Assembly (NCBI RefSeq): GCF_029210395.1
Contig: NZ_JARGDP010000003.1
Location: 1-64,000, forward strand
Origin: Petrocella sp. FN5
Lineage (GTDB): Bacteria; Bacillota; Clostridia; Lachnospirales; Vallitaleaceae
Length of the DNA stretch: 64,000 nt
Direction: 5' to 3'
In this document: one piece after another, positions 8,198 to 16,788 of the stretch
Layout: every line of letters begins with the position of its first letter
Position numbering within the stretch: position 1 is the first letter of the stretch
Notes under the pieces: generated by a model
The model's database searches: none
The model's input: the letters and a program-made list of their open reading frames with translations, nothing else
Told to the model about the DNA's origin: nothing
Program-made: the position numbers and the translations under genes

Positions 8198-8495
8198 TTC
8201 TTTTAAAATATAGTTAATAAATACTTTAGGCGGTCAATAGTCATTGACCTCATAGAAGCAACCTATGCCATTGGCTTCCAGGCAAAGGCTGTATTCTCCT
8301 GACCATTTGTCAGGCTGCCATCCATAGGATACTTAGGACTTGACAGAAGTATCGTTCAAATTTCCCCTTGTGGATCATGGCGAATTATCTAGACCACTAG
8401 ATAATTTAAAGCCGGATGTTAACGCTCTGGAATTTCCGTCATGGCGCATCCGCTTATGTCGCTTTCCTCTCGGTCACAAGGTAACGTACCTAAAA
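8160..8495 (-). ncRNA. Unclassified structured RNA / long structured leader upstream of the helicase
   Basis: This roughly 330-base gap has no credible ORF, looks more GC-rich than its neighbours and is dense in perfect hairpins: 8232-8249 (GGTCAAT/ATTGACC), 8298-8314 (CCTGAC/GTCAGG), 8383-8406 (10-bp stem, ACCA in the plus strand as loop), 8479-8491 (AGGTA/TACCT). Longer-range pairs are CCTATG 8262-8267 with CATAGG 8323-8328, and CGGATG 8413-8418 with CATCCG 8447-8452. A TTGACA-like -35 lies at 8528-8533 on the minus strand, though the -10 is weak. The strand is inferred from the neighbouring helicase gene. I cannot match it to a known RNA family by eye. Confidence 0.55.
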
Positions 8496-8544
8496 TATTG
8501 AATATGAGTAAAATTAGCTTTACTATTTGTCAAAGATCTTGAGA

Positions 8545-8587
8545 GATAAAAAACCCCCTTACTTATAAGCCGAAAAAAGAGGGGGGG
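8545..8587 (-). terminator. Terminator after the sigma-like gene
   Basis: On the minus strand a run of C (8581-8587 region) pairs with GGGGG (8554-8558) and is followed by six U. It lies directly after the stop of the sigma-like gene and before the structured leader, separating the two transcription units. Confidence 0.65.
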
Positions 8588-8602
8588 TGGGCGAAACTTT
8601 TT

Positions 8603-9040
8603 TCATATTTTTATAAATTTTCTTATTTTACTCAGTGCTTTTTCTTTTCGATAATTAATGGTTTTCCTTGGAATACCAGTATTCCTAGTTAATTCCCGTT
8701 CACTTTTCCCACAAAAAAACAGCTCTTGAATTAACCATTTTTCTTCTTCACTGAGCAAAGACATGGCTTCAAGAACTGTTTTTATTAATACACTATTTAT
8801 AACTTCTTCTTCAATATCTGTATCTTTATCAGATAATATTTCTTCAGCAGAGTAATCTTCATTATCGATATCACAAAAATTGATAACCCCCTTATTCAAA
8901 TCTCGCTCTTCTAAGTACCGCTCCCTTCGGTCCATCTGGTAATAAACTTCATAGACTTCCTTTGTCGTCTCATAGTATTTGCCATCTACCGGAATAAAAT
9001 ATCTTTTTAAAGCTTTTTCCCGTTCTTCTTTTTCATTCAT
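8603..9040 (-). CDS. Sigma-70 region-4-like protein
   Basis: A 145-residue acidic protein. Its C-terminal third is a sigma region 4 helix-turn-helix (LLSEEEKWLIQELFFCGKSERELTRNTGIPRKTINYRKEKALSKIRK, about residues 97-143); no region 2 can be seen. Such short proteins are common in Tn916-type elements, where they act as activators or alternative specificity factors. The start ATG follows TAGGAGG at good spacing. It is preceded by a possible 12-codon leader ORF and two terminators, so it is probably its own unit. Confidence 0.75.
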   Translation of the reverse strand: MNEKEEREKALKRYFIPVDGKYYETTKEVYEVYYQMDRRERYLEERDLNKGVINFCDIDNEDYSAEEILSDKDTDIEEEVINSVLIKTVLEAMSLLSEEEKWLIQELFFCGKSERELTRNTGIPRKTINYRKEKALSKIRKFIKI

Positions 9041-9092
9041 TTTCCATACCTCCTATTTGTAATTAATGAAATGTTCTTTACAAAATAAAAAG

Positions 9093-9131
9093 TTATGGAC
9101 CACGAATTAAGATACTTTTGTGATCTGTCAT
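9093..9131 (-). CDS. Possible 12-residue leader peptide
   Basis: ATG at 9131 follows an excellent AGGAGGAAAAAA site and the frame ends after twelve residues (MTDHKSILIRGP). It lies between a terminator (9156-9190) and the sigma-like gene. A strong ribosome site on so short a frame suggests a leader peptide or translational coupling, but chance cannot be excluded. Confidence 0.3.
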   Translation of the reverse strand: MTDHKSILIRGP

Positions 9132-9155
9132 TTTTTTCCTCCTAAAAAAGGGCGC

Positions 9156-9190
9156 AAAAAAAGGCCAGAAGTCACTTTGACCTCTAGCCT
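9156..9190 (-). terminator. First tandem terminator between regulator genes
   Basis: On the minus strand AGGCTAGAGGTCA and TGACTTCTGGCCT form a long stem with a 3-base loop, followed by a run of U (A run at 9156-9162). Together with the next hairpin it ends transcripts coming from the regulator at 9351-9878. Confidence 0.7.
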
Positions 9191-9231
9191 AAAATTTGCC
9201 TATATTAAATTTTTGATTTGAAAAATGGCAC

Positions 9232-9257
9232 AAAAAAACCTCCACAAAAGCAGAGGT
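9232..9257 (-). terminator. Second tandem terminator between regulator genes
   Basis: ACCTCTGCTTTTGTGGAGGT followed by seven U on the minus strand. It is the first terminator met by transcripts of the 9351-9878 gene. Confidence 0.7.
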
Positions 9258-9350
9258 CATATATGCCTAATTCATCCAGCATACCCATTATACCCTATTG
9301 ACAATGTCACGTCAGTACCAAAAGAGTCTCAATTTAGTGTCAATTCTGTC

Positions 9351-9878
9351 TCAATCTAGTCTCATGTTACTGATAAATTCCGGTAGTACATATCCCCATA
9401 AAATAACGCCAAATAGGGAGATCGCTTTTTTTCTTTGCCGAAAATATGTAGAGCGGGACAGCTCTAGCATGTCCAACAAATCTTGTTCCTCATATTTTTT
9501 ATCTGAAAAATATGTAGCATTAAGAATTTTATGATAAGCCTCACCTTTTTTAGGATAAGTCTTAAGTCTAAGCAATGCACTATTGATGATATCTATGATC
9601 ACCTTACTTGCTTCAGCATCTTCTAATTGTTCATGTAATAGCTTTGCCTTTAAATCCGAACCAAACTCTGTCATAACATCCAATACTGCAACAGACGAAT
9701 TACCATATATTTCTTTACATTCACATACAATATTGGTGTAGCTATTTTTAATGCCCCACAAAACATCTGAATATATGTTAAGTAGTAGATGGGCATCGTG
9801 ATACACTTTCTCATCAATTTCATCATAGACCTTAAAAGAGTTCATTAATCTTTCAAGGCCATTTTTCGTCTTTCCCAT
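9351..9878 (-). CDS. ArpU-like phage/ICE transcriptional regulator
   Basis: About 175 residues from ATG 9878, which follows GAGGTGAGGT; the longer frame to 9968 has no ribosome site and runs through the operator cluster. The C-terminus (YHKILNATYFSDKKYEEQDLLDMLELSRSTYFRQRKKAISLFG) contains a sigma-region-4-like helix-turn-helix, the layout of ArpU/late-gene activators of phages and ICEs. It is transcribed divergently from immR across shared palindromic operators, so it is likely repressed by ImmR and switched on when the element is induced. Confidence 0.65.
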   Translation of the reverse strand: MGKTKNGLERLMNSFKVYDEIDEKVYHDAHLLLNIYSDVLWGIKNSYTNIVCECKEIYGNSSVAVLDVMTEFGSDLKAKLLHEQLEDAEASKVIIDIINSALLRLKTYPKKGEAYHKILNATYFSDKKYEEQDLLDMLELSRSTYFRQRKKAISLFGVILWGYVLPEFISNMRLD

Positions 9879-9945
9879 ACATACCTCACCTCTTATTATT
9901 GATTTTATTGACATTTCAACCATTTCTGTGTTATTATTTAACCAC

Positions 9946-9990
9946 GAACACATGTTCTGTCTGTTCATTATACATGAACTAAATGTTCAT
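9946..9990. promoter_or_regulatory. Palindromic ImmR operator cluster
   Basis: Three dyads lie in the divergent promoter region. GAAC-N4-GTTC is at 9946-9957. GTTCAT-N5-ATGAAC is at 9963-9979. ATGAAC-N5-GTTCAT is at 9974-9990 and shares its ATGAAC half-site with the second. Identical half-sites in alternating orientation are typical of XRE repressor operators and would control both divergent genes. Confidence 0.7.
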
Positions 9991-10039
9991 GTCAATACTT
10001 GTTAAATGAAGACTTAAATTATTAGAAGAGGTGTGTACA

Positions 10040-10450
10040 ATGACATTAGGAAGTAAAATAAAACTACTCCGAAACGAACGTAACATGACCCAGCCTGATC
10101 TTGCCACAGCATTAGGCGTTACAGTTCGTACTATAGCTTATTATGAAAATGATGAAAGGCAACCCAAAAAAGAACTCATCCTAAAGCTATGTAAAATTTT
10201 TGATGTTTCAACTGATTATTTATTATCAGAAAGCGAATCTTTTTTACTCGATGCCACTGCAAAATATGGCTACAGGGGTAAAAAAAAGGCTGAATCATTT
10301 ATTAATGAAACAGCCATGCTCTTTGCAGGAGGTGAATTAAGTGATGAAGATCAAGATAAAGTTTTTAAGGCAATCACTGAAATTTACTGGCGATCAAAAG
10401 AAAAAAACAAAAAATTTACTCCAAAAAAATATCGAGATACGGAAGAGTAA
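10040..10450 (+). CDS. XRE-family repressor (ImmR-like)
   Basis: 136-residue regulator with an N-terminal lambda-repressor-type helix-turn-helix: KIKLLRNERNMTQPDLATAL then VTVRTIAYYENDERQPKKEL (residues 5-46). A helical C-terminal half follows. It is next to an ImmA-type protease gene, the pairing in which the repressor is cleaved after DNA damage or quorum signals (known for ICEBs1). The start is set at ATG 10040, seven bases after GAAGAGGTG. It probably binds the dyads at 9946-9990. Confidence 0.82.
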   Translation: MTLGSKIKLLRNERNMTQPDLATALGVTVRTIAYYENDERQPKKELILKLCKIFDVSTDYLLSESESFLLDATAKYGYRGKKKAESFINETAMLFAGGELSDEDQDKVFKAITEIYWRSKEKNKKFTPKKYRDTEE

Positions 10451-10483
10451 TTTCTTGAAATCTCTCTAAGGGGGAGGAATGAT

Positions 10484-11005
10484 TTGAACGATTACATTAT
10501 TAACCGCTCAATTAGACTCATAAAGAAATATAAGACACGAAATCCTTTTGAAATAGCTGCCAACATGAATATCGATGTTTTGTTTATGGATCTTGGCAAG
10601 CTTAAAGGATTCTATAAAAGAGATGGCCACAATCGATTCATAATTATTAATGATCAGATTTGTGAACCCCTTCAAAGGATTGTTTGTGCCCATGAGTTGG
10701 GGCATGATCAACTCCACAGACATATAGCCGAAAACCATACTCTACAGGAATTTGCCATATATGATATGAAAAGCAAACCAGAGTATGAAGCCAATCTATT
10801 TGCTGCCGAGTTATTATTTTCAACGAAGGATATATTAGAATATTTTGACCAAGGATACAACTTTTATGAAACTGCCTGTTTTCTCAAGACCGATGTTCAT
10901 TTATTAGCTGTAAAGCTTATGATCATGAATTCGAAAGGGTATCAGTTAAATATTCCGGTTGATTTAAAAAGTGATTTCTTAGGAGCAGATGATGGTAAGG
11001 ACTAA
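10484..11005 (+). CDS. ImmA/IrrE-type metallopeptidase
   Basis: 173-residue zinc protease with the active-site motif CAHELGHDQLHRH (HExxH, about residues 75-79) and the downstream acidic EYEANLFAAELL segment that supplies the third zinc ligand. It starts at TTG 10484 after GGGGGAGGA. Expected role is to cleave the ImmR-like repressor encoded just upstream and so induce excision genes. Its stop overlaps tail-to-tail with the AP2 gene on the other strand (11002-11005). Confidence 0.85.
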   Translation: MNDYIINRSIRLIKKYKTRNPFEIAANMNIDVLFMDLGKLKGFYKRDGHNRFIIINDQICEPLQRIVCAHELGHDQLHRHIAENHTLQEFAIYDMKSKPEYEANLFAAELLFSTKDILEYFDQGYNFYETACFLKTDVHLLAVKLMIMNSKGYQLNIPVDLKSDFLGADDGKD

Positions 11006-11862
11006 TCAATGTGATGGTCCTTATTTTTATGATTTTTATACCATTCCAAAAACTCACCGTGCAACTTTTCTTCGGCTTCCTTTCTCAACTGAATTGCTAC
11101 ATTAATATCTTTTGATGACCCTAGATAATATTTTTTCTGCTTAAATTGGATTTTTGCTTTCCAGGTCTTTGTCGATTTATCATAAGTTACTCCAACAACG
11201 CCACTGGTATTATTTGTTCTTGGGTCTTGAGCCAATTGATAGATATCTGTACCATCTACATACTGATTTTGTCTTGTATCTAAAGCCTTCTTAATTGCTT
11301 TTTTTCTAGATTCATCCAAAAGACACCCACAGCTATTCGTTTTTCCACTGGTTAAATTCCCTGCTGAAACTTCAACTTTGCTACCGCAATCACATTCACA
11401 TAGCCATACTTGGGAATTGTTTTGCTTCTTACCGGTTTTCTCTACTGCAACAAGTTTACCATATCGTTGCCCTGATAAATCATGAATACGAACCTCAGAG
11501 CGTAAACAACCACAGCTCTGTATTCCTCCACTTGAAAGAGCATTAGCTTTTACTTCCGTTGTATTTCCACAGTCACATTGACAAAGCCATACCGCAGTAT
11601 GATTCTTGATTTTTCCGGTAAAATCTTTAGCTACTAATTTGCCAAATCGCTGACCCGTAATATCTTTTAATTTGCTCTTAGAAGACAAGCAACCACAGCT
11701 TTTAACTTTTCCATATTTAAAACTCTTTATAGCTATGATCTTCTCATTGCCACAATCACATTTGCATTTAATTTTCTGTCCTTGATTAGTTTCTATTATT
11801 TCAATGGCTGTTAGCATTCCTGTTCTTGTACCAATTAAATCGTTTATTTGAGTCATTTCCAA
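11002..11862 (-). CDS. Triple zinc-repeat protein with C-terminal AP2 DNA-binding domain
   Basis: 286 residues. Three tandem units of about 60 residues each contain G(Q/T)RxGxL..., then CxCDCG and CGC cysteine clusters (CKCDCG, CQCDCG, CECDCG), so each likely binds zinc. A C-terminal AP2-type domain follows (SGVVGVTYDKSTKTWKAKIQ...YLGSS, about residues 218-262). Such proteins occur in phages and mobile elements as DNA-binding or homing-endonuclease-associated factors. I see no nuclease motif. It is downstream of the two recombinase-like genes on the same strand and may work with them. Confidence 0.7.
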   Translation of the reverse strand: MEMTQINDLIGTRTGMLTAIEIIETNQGQKIKCKCDCGNEKIIAIKSFKYGKVKSCGCLSSKSKLKDITGQRFGKLVAKDFTGKIKNHTAVWLCQCDCGNTTEVKANALSSGGIQSCGCLRSEVRIHDLSGQRYGKLVAVEKTGKKQNNSQVWLCECDCGSKVEVSAGNLTSGKTNSCGCLLDESRKKAIKKALDTRQNQYVDGTDIYQLAQDPRTNNTSGVVGVTYDKSTKTWKAKIQFKQKKYYLGSSKDINVAIQLRKEAEEKLHGEFLEWYKNHKNKDHHID

Positions 11863-11898
11863 AACCCCTTACCAAATAAAATCTTAGTTCATTCTAAT

Positions 11899-13455
11899 CT
11901 ATTTGCTCTTCTCAGCAGTAAACTCCCTAACAATACCACACTTAAACTGGATCTCTAAGCGGTGATTCGTAAACAATATCCCCTTTTGAACCGTTTTAGA
12001 GAAGATATCTTGGATATCACTTTCTTCAGGATCAAATTGTTCCAATTTTTCTAGTAGGACATCCAGTTGTTTTGCACTGAGTTCTGCTTCATATTTCTTA
12101 AACTTTAAATCTTCATATTGCTTATTCATCAGCTCTCGCTGAGCGGTTAATTTTTCAAGACTCTCTTCATAGGCAATATCTTTCCCTAATACCGTAAGAT
12201 CCGAAATTTCTTTTAGTCTTATATCAACAGCATGAAGCTTTGAGGAAAGCTCTTCTAATAACTGATTTTCTTCACTTGTAAACATGGGCTGAATATGATT
12301 GTCATCTATTTCTGAAGCCAAATTATTCTTGTTTGCTTTAAGTTCAGTAAAAACTTCTCTTACCGAATTATTAAGTTCATCTTCCCAAACATATTGCGCT
12401 TTGCATTTCATCTCCTTTTCTCTTCCTGCTGCTACTCGGCAATGCCAAGCTTTAAAATGTACTTTTTCACCTTTACTTCTCGATGTCAAGGTTCTTCTAA
12501 TGACCGGTCTTCCACATTCTCCGCAGGTGAAAATATTAGAATAAGCAGATGTATTGCTATGGGTAGAAATTACGCCTTCTTCATCTTCTTTTCTCATTTC
12601 ACTTCGTAACTTAAGTTCTCTCTGAACCCTTAAAAACATATCCTCAGAAATAATTGCCGGATGATTGTTTTTTATTAAATACTGTGGTTCATTTTCTTTG
12701 TTCCAAACTCTTTTATGGGTATGTGGTTCTAATGTAACGGACTTTTGAGTTCTAACAGCACCATAATACTTTTCTTGTTTAATAATCTTATAAACAGCGT
12801 TGCTTGTCCAATTGGTGTTACCTCTTCCAGTTTTTATTTTTTCCTTTGTAAGTTCTTTTGCAATGGCTGGTGTCCCTTTACCTGATAAAAAGTCATTAAA
12901 GATTCTTCTAACAATTTTTGCTTCATCTTCATTAATAACAATATCACCGTTTTTATCAGTATCATAACCAAGAAAATAGGTGGTTGGCGTATGCGCTTTA
13001 CCCTTTTGAAAGCTCTTTTTAATCTGTTTTTTCGTCTGTGTGGAATATTTAATGGATTCAGCATGGGAAAGCTTATTAAGTAACTTAATATATGCATCAC
13101 CATCTTTTGATGGCAATTTTATTCCTTCATGAAAGAAAAGCAATTCAACGCCAGATTCCATCAATTTATTTATGTTTTCAAGTGCTTCATCACGATTTTT
13201 TCCAAAAAGGGTTATTGAAAAAGAAGCAATGACATGAATTTCTTTCTTAAGGGCTTTTTTAATCATTCGATGATAAGCTTTTAAAATTGTAGCATCAAGA
13301 TCCTTTTCAATTTTATCTTTATAGGTTTTTACCGTGGTCCAATTAGATGACTCTGTTAAATTTGATATATAGTTATCTAGTTCAGTTCCGTAAACAAAGT
13401 CACGCTCATCTTTATTAACAAACTCTTTAATGTATATTGCTAATCTTTTTCCCAT
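11899..13455 (-). CDS. Large serine-recombinase-like protein with decayed catalytic site (second of pair)
   Basis: 518 residues with the layout of large serine recombinases: N-terminal resolvase-like fold, recombinase DNA-binding domain (LGYDTDKNGDIVINEDEAKI..., about 165-270), zinc ribbon (CGECGRP ... WHC ... MKCKA, about 310-345), coiled coil (about 370-470) and C-terminal tail. The catalytic motif Tyr-x-Arg-x-Ser near the start is replaced by IYIKEF, and the usual SxSRxxRN is FSITLFGKN. The nucleophilic Ser and partner Arg are therefore missing. It follows its paralogue by 3 bases. Likely a DNA-binding partner rather than an active recombinase. Confidence 0.75.
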   Translation of the reverse strand: MGKRLAIYIKEFVNKDERDFVYGTELDNYISNLTESSNWTTVKTYKDKIEKDLDATILKAYHRMIKKALKKEIHVIASFSITLFGKNRDEALENINKLMESGVELLFFHEGIKLPSKDGDAYIKLLNKLSHAESIKYSTQTKKQIKKSFQKGKAHTPTTYFLGYDTDKNGDIVINEDEAKIVRRIFNDFLSGKGTPAIAKELTKEKIKTGRGNTNWTSNAVYKIIKQEKYYGAVRTQKSVTLEPHTHKRVWNKENEPQYLIKNNHPAIISEDMFLRVQRELKLRSEMRKEDEEGVISTHSNTSAYSNIFTCGECGRPVIRRTLTSRSKGEKVHFKAWHCRVAAGREKEMKCKAQYVWEDELNNSVREVFTELKANKNNLASEIDDNHIQPMFTSEENQLLEELSSKLHAVDIRLKEISDLTVLGKDIAYEESLEKLTAQRELMNKQYEDLKFKKYEAELSAKQLDVLLEKLEQFDPEESDIQDIFSKTVQKGILFTNHRLEIQFKCGIVREFTAEKSK

Positions 13456-13458
13456 ACG

Positions 13459-14934
13459 CTACTCACCTGCTTCTATCTGAACACCACTATGTTCATTGTT
13501 AATCCACTCAATATCATATAATTCATCAGAATGAATCGTTACTTGTACTATAAAGGCTCTTAATAACCAGAAATCATTCAACGCTTCTCGTAAGTCTGGT
13601 ACTGAACCACCTTTATCGATTAATTCATTTAGTATGCCAATAGCTTTCATTCTAACTGTGTAATCTTTTTCAATACCCATTAAAGTTTTAGTTCTATCCC
13701 TTAAAAGCGCTTCTATTTCAACCTTTTCACTCTTTAACTCTTCAAGTTTATTAAGATCGCCATGAAGCACAATATGATTTTCTTCTTCAATAATTTGATT
13801 TATTCTTTCGGCTAAAGGATTAACGTAATCGTCTTTAAAAGTTTCAGCTTCTCTTAGAAAATCAATCAATATTCTAAAATCCTTTACACCATCGTTGAAC
13901 TTATCAAAGAATGCTTTCAGCATTGCTTTCTTTACATATTCTTCGTTGATGCCAGTCATAGGACATAATGATTTACTCTTTGTATGGGTGCCACAACGCC
14001 AAAAAACTTTATCTCTACTCTGAGATCTTTGAAAATTAGCACCACAAAGGTTACATTTAAGTTTTCTTGATAATGGATATTTTGGGATATCCCCTCTATC
14101 TTCGCCTTTTACACCTTGCCATAACAATTTGTTTGCTTTTTCAAAATCCTCATGAGAAATAATACCTTCGTGATGATCTTTAACCAGATACTGCTTTTTC
14201 TTTATTGTTAAACCGGGTGCTACATCTTCATCTGATACTGTCTTTCTACACAGCACATCACCGGTATATCTTTCATTTTTAATAATATTTTTAATAGCTG
14301 TCGGTGTCCAGTCCATCCTGCCATTTGCTTTTTTATATTTCTTAGATATAAATCGTCTAGCAATCTGTAGTAAAGAAAGGCCTTCCAAATGAAGTTTAAA
14401 TGCTTCTCTTACAATTTCAGCTTCTTCGGGTATAATGACCCACTGATCGTCTATTTTTTTGTATCCTAGCAATCTCACGAAGATGACATTGCCTTTTTCA
14501 AACATCCTATCGAAAGTCCATTTTCTACTTACCGACGCCAACTTTTTTTCAATAGCTAAAGTACTTCTTAACTTTTCAAGAAGCATTTTGCCCTCTGAGG
14601 TACTGCTATCAATACCTTCTTCAAAAAAAATAATGCGAATACCCATGGAAAGAATCTCATGTATAGTATCCATGGCATTATTTAATGATTCATTGATTTT
14701 TGAAAGAGAACCGACTAGAATAATTTCAATAGATTTCTTTTTAGCTTCTCTAACCAACCTTTCAAGATGATAAGAAGGGAAGTTACGATCACTATCTTTA
14801 AATGCACCTTTGTATTCCCAAGTCGGTTCATTGTTAATGTATTCAATTATAGTCTTTTCTGCCTTATTTAATTGCTCTTCACTATCTTCTGAATAATAAT
14901 CCTGGAGATATACAGCTACCTTAACAGACTTCAT
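13459..14934 (-). CDS. Large serine-recombinase-like protein with decayed catalytic site (first of pair)
   Basis: 491 residues. The resolvase-like N-domain is recognisable (IEIILVGSLSKINESLNNAMD, IIFFEEGIDSSTSEG), but the Tyr-x-Arg-x-Ser catalytic motif is VYLQDYY and the SLSRxxRN motif is SLSKINES, so the catalytic Ser and Arg residues are absent. The recombinase domain (LLGYKKID... to WTPTAIKNIIKNERYTGD, about 155-230), zinc ribbon (CNLCG ... WRCG ... LCPM) and coiled coil are intact. It is first in an operon with a like-degenerate partner and the AP2 protein. The open frame and well-kept C-terminal domains argue against simple pseudogene decay. Confidence 0.75.
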   Translation of the reverse strand: MKSVKVAVYLQDYYSEDSEEQLNKAEKTIIEYINNEPTWEYKGAFKDSDRNFPSYHLERLVREAKKKSIEIILVGSLSKINESLNNAMDTIHEILSMGIRIIFFEEGIDSSTSEGKMLLEKLRSTLAIEKKLASVSRKWTFDRMFEKGNVIFVRLLGYKKIDDQWVIIPEEAEIVREAFKLHLEGLSLLQIARRFISKKYKKANGRMDWTPTAIKNIIKNERYTGDVLCRKTVSDEDVAPGLTIKKKQYLVKDHHEGIISHEDFEKANKLLWQGVKGEDRGDIPKYPLSRKLKCNLCGANFQRSQSRDKVFWRCGTHTKSKSLCPMTGINEEYVKKAMLKAFFDKFNDGVKDFRILIDFLREAETFKDDYVNPLAERINQIIEEENHIVLHGDLNKLEELKSEKVEIEALLRDRTKTLMGIEKDYTVRMKAIGILNELIDKGGSVPDLREALNDFWLLRAFIVQVTIHSDELYDIEWINNEHSGVQIEAGE

Positions 14935-15085
14935 TTCCTTTAATTTCCTTTCATCTATTTATTAAACTCATAAGCTGTTAATAATTCAATCTTGTAACGA
15001 TTTAAACTGAATTACATTTATGATTATACTATTTTAACCCTTGGCACTCAAGAGACTTGTTCATGATATTCTCATAAAACTATCT

Positions 15086-15439
15086 TTAAAGCCAATTAAT
15101 AATTCCAATTCCACATAAAATAATACTGCTCACAATGCCAAATGCCATAACAAAATTCATCCACAAAGGCGTCTTCTTTATTTTATTTGGATTTACTTTT
15201 ATTTCTTGATCCATAAAATTTAATATCTCATCGTCGCTAGCTTCTTCAGCTTCCATTCTATAAATTGATTCTCTGTATTCTTTTAATTGAGGGCTCAGCT
15301 CCCGAAAACTCATGTATAGACTCAAACATAAAGTAATAAACCCTAGCACTATTGACAGTATAAAGAGTGCTATCTGATCATCTATAAAATGTAAAATTGC
15401 TGCTATTATATATATGAGTATGCTTACTTTTGCTAGCAC
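15086..15439 (-). CDS. Small three-helix membrane protein
   Basis: 117 residues from GTG 15439 after GAAGG. Two transmembrane segments lie at about 5-45, an acidic cytoplasmic loop with EEASDDEILNFMDQEI at about 65-80, and a third transmembrane helix is near the C-terminus (about 92-115). No recognisable family. It stands alone between the recombinase-like genes and the transposase pseudogene; its 5' end is 85 bases from the divergent transposase start. Possibly cargo of the element. Confidence 0.55.
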   Translation of the reverse strand: MLAKVSILIYIIAAILHFIDDQIALFILSIVLGFITLCLSLYMSFRELSPQLKEYRESIYRMEAEEASDDEILNFMDQEIKVNPNKIKKTPLWMNFVMAFGIVSSIILCGIGIINWL

Positions 15440-15524
15440 TTTGCACCTTCTTTGCTTATTTATATGTTACAATTTAAATATATATGTATATAAGGGACTG
15501 GTATCTACAAAGAGAGAATATAAA

Positions 15525-16613
15525 TTGAAATCGTTCATGAAATATATTAAACATTGGTTAACCTATATTATTCAAATCATAAAAGTAGTTTTTATGAGTA
15601 ATGCTGCTAAAAACATTGAAATTATAGCACTCAGAAGTCAAATTGCACTTTTGACTGAGCAACTAGAAAATAAAAAGATAAAAAAGTCTAAGTCTCATCG
15701 AGCCTTTAGGGAACTATGGGTACTAATATCAAAATTTCACTCAAATTGGAAACAATTATCAGCAATATTCAAACCTGATACGGTTATACGTTGGCATAAA
15801 ACAGCTTTTAAAATTTATTGGAGAAAAAAATCTAAGAAAGTAGGCCGACCTCCTATAGAAAAAGACATTATAAAATTAATAAAAAAAATTCATAAGGAAA
15901 ACCCTCTGATGTCGCCTAAAAAAATTCATGAAATGTTGCTTTCTATGGGAGTAGTTAATCCTCCAGCACCAAATACAATGACCAAATACATTCCGGAACT
16001 TAAAAAACCACCTTCAGAAAAACAAGTTCAATCATGGAAAACATTTCTTAAAAATCATAGCAAAGAAATATGGGCTATGGATTATTTTGTTGTTCCAACT
16101 TTATGCTTTAAAATGCTTTATGTACTTATAATAATTAATCATGGTTCACGAAAAATTGAGCATTTTGCTATTACGACTAACCCTAACCTTGAATGAGTTA
16201 AACAACAAATCAGAAATGCTACTCCTTATGACCATAAACCAAAATACCTTATTCACGATAACGATCCAGTTTTTGTATGCGATGAATTTAAAACATTTTT
16301 ATCGAATAAAGGTATAAAATCTAAAAGAACATCTTTCTATTCACCATGGCAAAATGGAATCGCTGAAAGAGTAAATGGAATTATACGACAAGAATTAACC
16401 AATCATATAATCCCTATTAATGAAGACCATTTATATCGAGTTTTAAAAGAATATGTCAACAGTTACTATAATACTCACCGTACTCATCAAGGCATTGATT
16501 GTAAAACGCCTATACCATTACCAAAGTACAAACCCACTAGGATAACCGAATCAAAATTAAAATCAAAACCCATACTTAATGGTTTATACCACACTTATGA
16601 TAAAGTTGCTTAG
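15525..16613 (+). pseudogene. DDE/rve-type transposase interrupted by one in-frame TGA
   Basis: The frame runs 363 codons from TTG 15525 (AGAGAG upstream) to TAG 16611-16613 with a single TGA at 16194-16196. The stop replaces a codon where related transposases have Trp (context ...NPNLE-stop-VKQQIRNATP). All three catalytic acids are present: WAMDYF and LIHDNDPVF before/after the stop, and NGIAERVNG. A GRPP linker and a basic N-terminal region are visible. A single TGG to TGA change explains the defect. I could not define terminal inverted repeats. Confidence 0.8.
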
Positions 16614-16788
16614 ATAAACAAATCCATATGAGTTATCAAGTCTATTGATAGATAGGCTTATTTGTCTTGTAACTATTTCTGTATATGGAAACACTTTATG
16701 ATATTGAGTCTTATTTTCATCAATAATCGGACTTGATATTTTTTTATTGTAAAATTATTCTATAAATCAGATGAAAATTAGCTCGGAT

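Noticed and set aside
11899-14934. Serine recombinases as the ICE integrase
   Set aside because: Both lack the catalytic Ser/Arg motifs, and a complete tyrosine integrase with an excisionase is present at the left end.
16194-16196. TGA read as tryptophan (alternative genetic code)
   Set aside because: Other genes in the window use TGA as a normal stop (for example istA and kdsD) and TGG for Trp; one nonsense mutation is simpler.
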